Origin: Gammaproteobacteria bacterium
GTDB lineage: Bacteria > Pseudomonadota > Gammaproteobacteria > Pseudomonadales > UBA3067
Reading direction: 5' to 3'
Length of the DNA: 10,842 bases
Assembly (NCBI GenBank): GCA_019090565.1
Contig: JAHRVS010000332.1
Location: forward strand, 1-10,842
Below the pieces are notes generated by a model. It worked only from the letters and a program-made list of their open reading frames with translations, searched no databases and had not been told where the DNA came from. Positions within the stretch are counted from its first letter, which is position 1. Every line of letters starts with the position of its first letter. The position numbers were made by a program, and so were the translations under genes. Shown here piece by piece: positions 6,878-10,842 of the stretch.

Positions 6878-7645
6878 TTAACTAGGCGCTGGTTGGGCGT
6901 CAATTGATTGACCGTGTGTTTTGAAACTGTCGCTTCCCATTAAATATAGATAAGCGGCAAGAATTTCATCAGGGCGGCGGAGGTCTTCCGGATTCTCTGC
7001 AGGAAAGGCAGCGGACCGCATGGCAGTGTGTGTCGCGCCGGGGTTAATGCAATTCACTCGAACCTCGGATGTGTTTTCAAGTTCTTCAGCTAAAACTTGC
7101 ATGAAGCCCTCTATAGCGAACTTTGAAACGGAGTAGGCACCCCAGTAAGCCCGACCTTTTCGCCCAACACCAGAAGACGTGAATATTAGGGATGCGTGGT
7201 CTGCATTGCGCAGCAGCGGCAATGTGGTTTGGGTTAACATGAAGACGCTATCCAAATTAACTTGCATCACTTTATTCCATGTTTCTACAGGGTATTGCTC
7301 AATAGGAGTTAGATCGCCCAAAACGCTGGCGTTATGCAGCACCCCGTCAAGCTTTCCAAACTCACGGTGAAGTATGTTGGCCAGTTCTTGGTAGTCATGT
7401 TCTGCTGCTACCGCGAGGTCTAGTGGGTATATTGCGGGTTTGTTATACCCGGAATTTTCAATTTCGTCATATACAGCTTCAAGCTTTGGAACCGATCGCC
7501 CTAACAGAATAACTGTAGCGCCATGTTTCGCGAATTCAATTGCCGCGGCTTTTCCTATGCCATCGCTCGCGCCGGTAACCAGAATAACTTTTTCGTTGAG
7601 TAAGTGTTCAGGTGCTTGGTAGTCAGAAGGATTTAGCTCAGGCAT
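6878..7645 (-). CDS. yciK: YciK-family short-chain dehydrogenase/reductase
   Basis: A classical SDR of 255 aa with a Rossmann fold for NAD(P). The cofactor glycine motif TGASDGIG is at 24-31, with R50 after the second strand (LLGR) suggesting NADP preference. The structural NAS motif is at 105-107, and the catalytic triad is S158 with Y171-x3-K175 (GAYSVSKFA). Family-specific stretches (VNCINPGATHTAMR, 197-210, and the C-terminal AYLYLMG) match E. coli YciK closely. The true substrate of YciK is not established. The ATG at 7645 gives the usual short N-terminus; its Shine-Dalgarno is weak. It follows mupP by 173 nt, as the last gene of the mtaD-ubiG-mupP-yciK order; the long gap with its own extended -10 candidate suggests it is at least partly independently transcribed. 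Confidence 0.92.
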   Translation of the reverse strand: MPELNPSDYQAPEHLLNEKVILVTGASDGIGKAAAIEFAKHGATVILLGRSVPKLEAVYDEIENSGYNKPAIYPLDLAVAAEHDYQELANILHREFGKLDGVLHNASVLGDLTPIEQYPVETWNKVMQVNLDSVFMLTQTTLPLLRNADHASLIFTSSGVGRKGRAYWGAYSVSKFAIEGFMQVLAEELENTSEVRVNCINPGATHTAMRSAAFPAENPEDLRRPDEILAAYLYLMGSDSFKTHGQSIDAQPAPS

Positions 7646-7679
7646 ATGGAGAATTCTTAATATTAAGATTGGTAGGCTA

Positions 7680-7688
7680 AGTGTAACA
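7680..7688 (-). promoter_or_regulatory. Candidate extended -10 promoter of yciK
   Basis: The minus strand reads TGTTACACT at 7688-7680: a TGn extension followed by TACACT, four of six matches to TATAAT. The sequence 17 nt upstream (ATACAA) is a poor -35. Transcription would begin about 25-30 nt before the yciK ATG. It overlaps the arm of the inverted repeat at 7685-7716. Confidence 0.25.
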
Positions 7689-7716
7689 GGAGCGTTCCAT
7701 TATTGTATGGCCTGTT
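7685..7716. repeat. Two-part inverted repeat upstream of yciK
   Basis: Perfect outer arms AACAGG (7685-7690) and CCTGTT (7711-7716), with perfect inner arms CCAT (7697-7700) and ATGG (7707-7710) around a six-base loop. The left side has a six-base bulge (AGCGTT). No T-run follows on either strand, so it is more likely an operator or RNA fold than a terminator. It lies about 40-70 nt upstream of the yciK start and touches its candidate -10. Confidence 0.35.
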
Positions 7717-7818
7717 GGGAGGGATAATGTAAATTTTGATTATTTGTTGGCGCATTGGCGGCCCTAAAGTTGCGTGCTTTGGGTCGAGGCGGTGTGAGTG
7801 TGGCTTTGCTTGCTATAT

Positions 7819-8478
7819 TTATTCCGAAAATAGGTGTTGATGGATATCATGGGTGGAGTTTGCGGTAAAATGTGCGTTCCAGCTTGAAGGGTCCTCTGTT
7901 GTGGGGATGTAGCCAAAAAGCGCAGCGATGGTCGTCATTCCTGCGTTATGGCCTGCTTCGATATCACGCTGATGATCGCCAATATAAACGCTGTTCTCAG
8001 GAGCAACATCTATAAACTTACAGGCCTTGAGTAGCGGCTCGGGGTGCGGTTTGGGTTTGCTTACCTGGTCGGCGCATACTAATACGCTGCATCGGTGATT
8101 GAGAGACAAGGCCTCTAATAAAGGTATTGTAAAGCGGCTGGGTTTGTTGGTGACGATTCCCCAAGGTATTTTCTTTTTCTCGAGCTTTTTAAGTAATGCC
8201 TCCATTCCTGGAAACAAGCAACTTTTGTTACCGAGATGTTGTTCATAATTGGAGAGTAATTTTTCACGGTAAATATCGAAATCACCTTCCCCCTCTGATA
8301 ACCCAAAGGCCAAAGAAACCAGAGCTCGAGCACCATCAGACACTGTGTTGCGTATCGGTGCGTCGGGCAGCGGGCTTAATTCATATTCTACACGCAAAGC
8401 ATTGAGTGCCAGAATAAAATCTGGGGCGGTGTCTAGCAAAGTGCCATCTAGGTCAAATAATACAGCTTGAATTTGCAT
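7819..8478 (-). CDS. mupP: N-acetylmuramic acid 6-phosphate phosphatase MupP (HAD family)
   Basis: A HAD phosphatase of the Gph-like subfamily. Motif I is DLDGTLLDT (9-17; nucleophile D9, acid/base D11), followed by a helical C1 cap. Motif II is VTNKP (109-113), motif III K143 in KPKPHPEP, motif IV GDHQRD (167-172) with D168 and D172. By sequence alone it could be called phosphoglycolate phosphatase. The ubiG-mupP-yciK order matches Pseudomonas, where this gene dephosphorylates MurNAc-6-P in the peptidoglycan recycling route that bypasses de novo UDP-MurNAc synthesis and affects fosfomycin and beta-lactam response. That assignment is therefore partly from context. A GGAG ten nt upstream supports the ATG. 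It lies 44 nt after ubiG and is probably cotranscribed. Confidence 0.88.
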   Translation of the reverse strand: MQIQAVLFDLDGTLLDTAPDFILALNALRVEYELSPLPDAPIRNTVSDGARALVSLAFGLSEGEGDFDIYREKLLSNYEQHLGNKSCLFPGMEALLKKLEKKKIPWGIVTNKPSRFTIPLLEALSLNHRCSVLVCADQVSKPKPHPEPLLKACKFIDVAPENSVYIGDHQRDIEAGHNAGMTTIAALFGYIPTTEDPSSWNAHFTANSTHDIHQHLFSE

Positions 8479-8522
8479 TAAAGCACGTCTCCACCAGAGG
8501 GGTATTTTGAATAAATTACATT

Positions 8523-9239
8523 TTAGTCTTTAGGTTTATGGGTGTGGATTAGATAGTTCACAGACGAGTCGCGACCCAGCTTGTAGCGTTTCATTAAGGG
8601 GTTGTAGGTCATGCCAGTAACTTCTTTTACGCTAAGTCGAGCGGCCCTGCTCCATGCGCTGAGCTCAGAGGGTTTGATTAGTTTCTTAAACTCATGTGTC
8701 CCCTTTGGTAGTAGGTTTAAAACATACTCGGCCCCCACAATTGCGAATATAAAGGACTTTGGGTTTCGATTTATGGTGGAAAAAAACACATGGCCGCCGG
8801 GTTTTGCAAGTTTTGCGCAAGCCTTGATCACCGAAGCAGGGTCTGGAACGTGTTCAAGCATTTCTAGGCAGGTGACGATGTCGTAGCTTCCAGGCTCTGT
8901 CTCAGAAATAGCTTCGGCAGTGCTGTGGCGGTAGTCAACGTCTACGCCGCTTTCGAGCATGTGTAGTTTTGCGACGGATAGAGGGGCCTCGCCCATATCA
9001 ATGCCCGTGACAATCGCTCCGCGCTTGGCCATGGATTCTGATAGAATGCCGCCGCCACAACCAATATCAATGACTTTTTTTCCGCTTAAGGAGCAGCGCT
9101 CATCGATGTAATTAAGCCGAAGCGGGTTGATATCGTGTAAAGGCCTGAATTCACTCTCTGGGTCCCACCATCTTGAGGCGATGGCTTCGAATTTTGCAAG
9201 TTCTCCCCGATCAATATTTTGCACTGTATCTGTTTCCAT
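8523..9239 (-). CDS. ubiG: UbiG, bifunctional ubiquinone biosynthesis O-methyltransferase
   Basis: A class I SAM-dependent methyltransferase carrying out both O-methylations of ubiquinone synthesis, at the membrane surface. Visible features are the family N-terminal segment AKFEAIASRWWD (15-26) with FRPLH and NPLRL, SAM motif I VIDIGCGGG (56-64), D81 after strand two, EMLEHVPDP (126-134), GGHVFFSTINRN (148-159) and the lipid-facing YNPL region near the C-terminus. Length from this start is 238 aa against 240 in E. coli. The frame extends upstream to a TTG at 9287, inside the mtaD coding region, but the ATG at 9239 has a GAGG five nt before it and gives the normal N-terminus, so I use it. The mtaD stop is 17 nt upstream, indicating a shared transcript. 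UbiG releases S-adenosylhomocysteine, a possible substrate of the preceding gene product. Confidence 0.95.
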   Translation of the reverse strand: METDTVQNIDRGELAKFEAIASRWWDPESEFRPLHDINPLRLNYIDERCSLSGKKVIDIGCGGGILSESMAKRGAIVTGIDMGEAPLSVAKLHMLESGVDVDYRHSTAEAISETEPGSYDIVTCLEMLEHVPDPASVIKACAKLAKPGGHVFFSTINRNPKSFIFAIVGAEYVLNLLPKGTHEFKKLIKPSELSAWSRAARLSVKEVTGMTYNPLMKRYKLGRDSSVNYLIHTHKPKD

Positions 9240-9256
9240 GATTCCCTCTGCAGATG

Positions 9257-10600
9257 TTATGTGATATTGGCAATTTTTTGTTGCCAAAGCTTCGCGTTGT
9301 TGATGATCTCACCTTCGTCCATAAAGCTCAATTGCCGTTGATTCATAAGCTGTTTGCCAGCTACCCATGAGTCAGAAATATTTTCCCGTCCGGCAGAAAA
9401 AACGATTTGTGACACAGGATTGTAGAGCGGTTGCAGCTCGGGGGCTGAAAGGTCAATGCTAATCAGGTCGGCCGACTTTCCTATCGTAACACTCCCTACT
9501 TCATCATCAATACCTAAAGCGGTGGCGCCGTTAATTGTGGCGAGCTTTAATGCTTCGTACGCCGGAAGAGCTGTCGCATCGTGATCAACTAGTTTTGCGA
9601 TGAGAGAAGCTGTGCGTAGCTCCGAAACCATATTCAGGTCATTGTTGCTTGCCGCGCCATCTGTACCAAGAGCAACGTTAATGCCAGCTTCTTGCAGGCG
9701 ATGAACAGGGCAGAGCCCGCTAGCTAATTTTAGGTTTGACTCTGGGCAGTGTATAACTTGGGATCCGCTCTCTGAGAGTCGAGTGATCTCTGCGTCGGAG
9801 ATTTGTGTCATGTGCACAGCCTGAAAACGCTCTGAAAGTAATCCCAGTTGATGCAGTCTTTCGATCGGACGCATGCCAGTAAGGCGTACGGCTTCTTTTA
9901 CCTCGTGAGCGGTTTCATTGAGGTGCATATGGATGCCGATATGATGTTTTTCTGAAGCATCTCGTATTTTTATTAGCGGTTTATCCGAGACCGTGTAGGG
10001 GGCGTGAGGGCCAAGCGCCACGCTTATTAATGGATGGCTTTGGTACTGCTCATATAATGCCAGCCCTTTGTCTATATATTCATCTGCGGATTGAGCCCAG
10101 GCTGAAGGGAAGTCCAAGACGGGTGTGTTGAGTCGACAGCGAAGGAAGTTCTTTTCAGCGGCCTTTGCAGCACTTTCTGGAAAAAAATACTGATCGCAGA
10201 ATGTGGTGGTGCCAGAACGAATCATCTCCATAATGGCGAGTTCAGTACCATGCATCGTGAATCCGGAGTCTACGCAACGTTGCTCAGCGGGCCAGATGTG
10301 GTGATTAAGCCAATCCATCAATGCGAGGTCATCGGCGAGCCCGCGAAAAAGCGTCATTGCGCTGTGACCATGGGCATTCACAAAGCCCGGTAATATCGCA
10401 TGTTCGGGGCGGTGAACGTGTTGTTTGGCAGCGTATTTGTTCGCTGCATCATTCGGAAGTATATCTATAATTCGACCTTGGTCTATAACCACTGAGTGAT
10501 TGGTGAGAACCGAGCCTGAGGACTCCATTGTGATGATGAAGCCGGCAGAAATCACAAGGTCGACTACTATATTTGATCCTGAAAGTGGTTTGATAGACAT
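9257..10600 (-). CDS. mtaD: 5-methylthioadenosine / S-adenosylhomocysteine deaminase (amidohydrolase family)
   Basis: A TRZ/ATZ-type amidohydrolase in the cytosol. Relatives deaminate MTA and SAH to the inosine forms; the P. aeruginosa gene in this same position (PA3170) is a characterised MTA deaminase. Metal and catalytic residues are in place: H77 and H79 (NAHGH), H226 and E229 (MHLNET), H263 (AVHM) and D314 (GTDGAAS). GLADDLALMDWL (87-98) is a family hallmark, as is the N- and C-terminal beta-sandwich. The open frame reaches back to TTG at 10645, but the ATG at 10600 gives 447 aa and the usual N-terminus. Its Shine-Dalgarno (AAGGA at 10614-10618) is rather far, 13 nt, so the start is likely but not certain. 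It is the first gene of the mtaD-ubiG-mupP set. Substrate preference between MTA and SAH cannot be read from sequence. Confidence 0.9.
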   Translation of the reverse strand: MSIKPLSGSNIVVDLVISAGFIITMESSGSVLTNHSVVIDQGRIIDILPNDAANKYAAKQHVHRPEHAILPGFVNAHGHSAMTLFRGLADDLALMDWLNHHIWPAEQRCVDSGFTMHGTELAIMEMIRSGTTTFCDQYFFPESAAKAAEKNFLRCRLNTPVLDFPSAWAQSADEYIDKGLALYEQYQSHPLISVALGPHAPYTVSDKPLIKIRDASEKHHIGIHMHLNETAHEVKEAVRLTGMRPIERLHQLGLLSERFQAVHMTQISDAEITRLSESGSQVIHCPESNLKLASGLCPVHRLQEAGINVALGTDGAASNNDLNMVSELRTASLIAKLVDHDATALPAYEALKLATINGATALGIDDEVGSVTIGKSADLISIDLSAPELQPLYNPVSQIVFSAGRENISDSWVAGKQLMNQRQLSFMDEGEIINNAKLWQQKIANIT

Positions 10601-10652
10601 TCTATGCGCATTTTCCTTATGTGAGCAATTTAGGCGCGATGCCAATAGGTGG

Positions 10653-10658
10653 ATAATA
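10653..10658 (-). promoter_or_regulatory. Candidate -10 of the mtaD operon
   Basis: The minus strand has TATTAT at 10658-10653, five of six matches to the -10 consensus. Upstream at 16-17 nt only T-rich sequence (TTTATT or TTTTAT) is present as a -35. The predicted start leaves a leader of about 45 nt before ATG 10600. Confidence 0.3.
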
Positions 10659-10794
10659 AGCGTGAGGTGTAAAGAATAAAAGCCTTTAATGATGTTTGCT
10701 GCTCGCTTCGTATAGACCGTGAATTGCCCCTGGTATTTGTCCTCGGGCCTTAAAGGGGGTGCTGGGATGATATTTCGTTAAGTGCTTAAGACTA

Positions 10795-10803
10795 TGGTAG
10801 AAT
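10795..10803 (+). promoter_or_regulatory. Extended -10 promoter facing out of the right edge
   Basis: TGGTAGAAT gives a TGn extension and TAGAAT, five of six matches to TATAAT. No strong -35 is seen (TCGTTA lies 17 nt upstream), which an extended -10 does not require. Transcription would start near 10810 toward a plus-strand gene beyond the window, by synteny mtnA or gyrA. Confidence 0.4.
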
Positions 10804-10842
10804 TACCGGTTTTAAGTGGGTCGCGCTTGTTTGGGCTGCATG

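Larger units (their letters stand above)
10601..10842. other. Intergenic region upstream of mtaD, to the window edge
   Basis: The last 242 bases carry no complete gene. They appear to be a divergent promoter region: mtaD leaves on the minus strand and an unseen gene on the plus strand. In Pseudomonas the corresponding neighbour is mtnA then gyrA. An ATG occupies the final three bases (10840-10842) but has no clear Shine-Dalgarno, so I do not call it a start. Confidence 0.45.

Noticed and set aside
9240..9287. Upstream TTG start for ubiG overlapping mtaD
   Set aside because: It adds 16 residues absent from known UbiG, has no Shine-Dalgarno, while ATG 9239 has one at five nt and gives the normal length.
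10601..10645. Upstream TTG start for mtaD
   Set aside because: It adds 15 residues without homology and lacks a Shine-Dalgarno; ATG 10600 gives the usual N-terminus.
1..10842. Mobile element, CRISPR array, tRNA/rRNA, toxin-antitoxin or defence system
   Set aside because: No transposase, integrase, direct-repeat array, tRNA cloverleaf or small two-gene toxin module was seen; all genes are conserved chromosomal functions in conserved order.

Overview
The window is a stretch of ordinary gammaproteobacterial chromosome. It has moderate GC (mid to upper 40s percent by eye), dense coding and no sign of mobile DNA. Every gene has close relatives in Pseudomonas and the marine Cellvibrio/Saccharophagus/Teredinibacter-type lineages. 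The long TrpRS with its insertion and Cys motif, the N-terminally extended ScpA, and the mtaD-ubiG-mupP-yciK gene order all point to that part of the Gammaproteobacteria. The genus cannot be fixed from the sequence alone.

Region 1 (15-5528, plus strand) holds a run of RNA, translation and chromosome genes: rnm (RNase AM/YciV, PHP phosphoesterase), yciO (TsaC/Sua5 paralogue), trpS, scpA and scpB (condensin kleisin and winged-helix partner, overlapping by ATGA) and rluB (23S rRNA pseudouridine synthase). trpS-scpA-scpB-rluB look like one transcription unit. yciO has its own upstream region, in which a perfect TATAAT sits inside a 7-bp inverted repeat.

Region 2 (5554-6607, minus strand, convergent with rluB) holds a GAF-like/GGDEF diguanylate cyclase with an intact active site and I-site. 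The 370-base gap upstream of it carries a strong-looking sigma-54 (-24/-12) promoter match, the most testable new observation here.

Region 3 (6878-10600, minus strand) reads mtaD -> ubiG -> mupP -> yciK: MTA/SAH deaminase, ubiquinone O-methyltransferase, MurNAc-6-phosphate phosphatase and a short-chain dehydrogenase. The first two are tightly spaced (17 nt). This is the order known in Pseudomonas, where mtnA and gyrA lie on the other side of mtaD, and an extended -10 promoter at the right edge points toward a plus-strand gene just outside the window.

I did not find a previously undescribed multi-gene system. The items worth a second look are regulatory (sigma-54 site, inverted repeats over or near promoters), a probable Fe-S cluster site in TrpRS, and several start-codon decisions.
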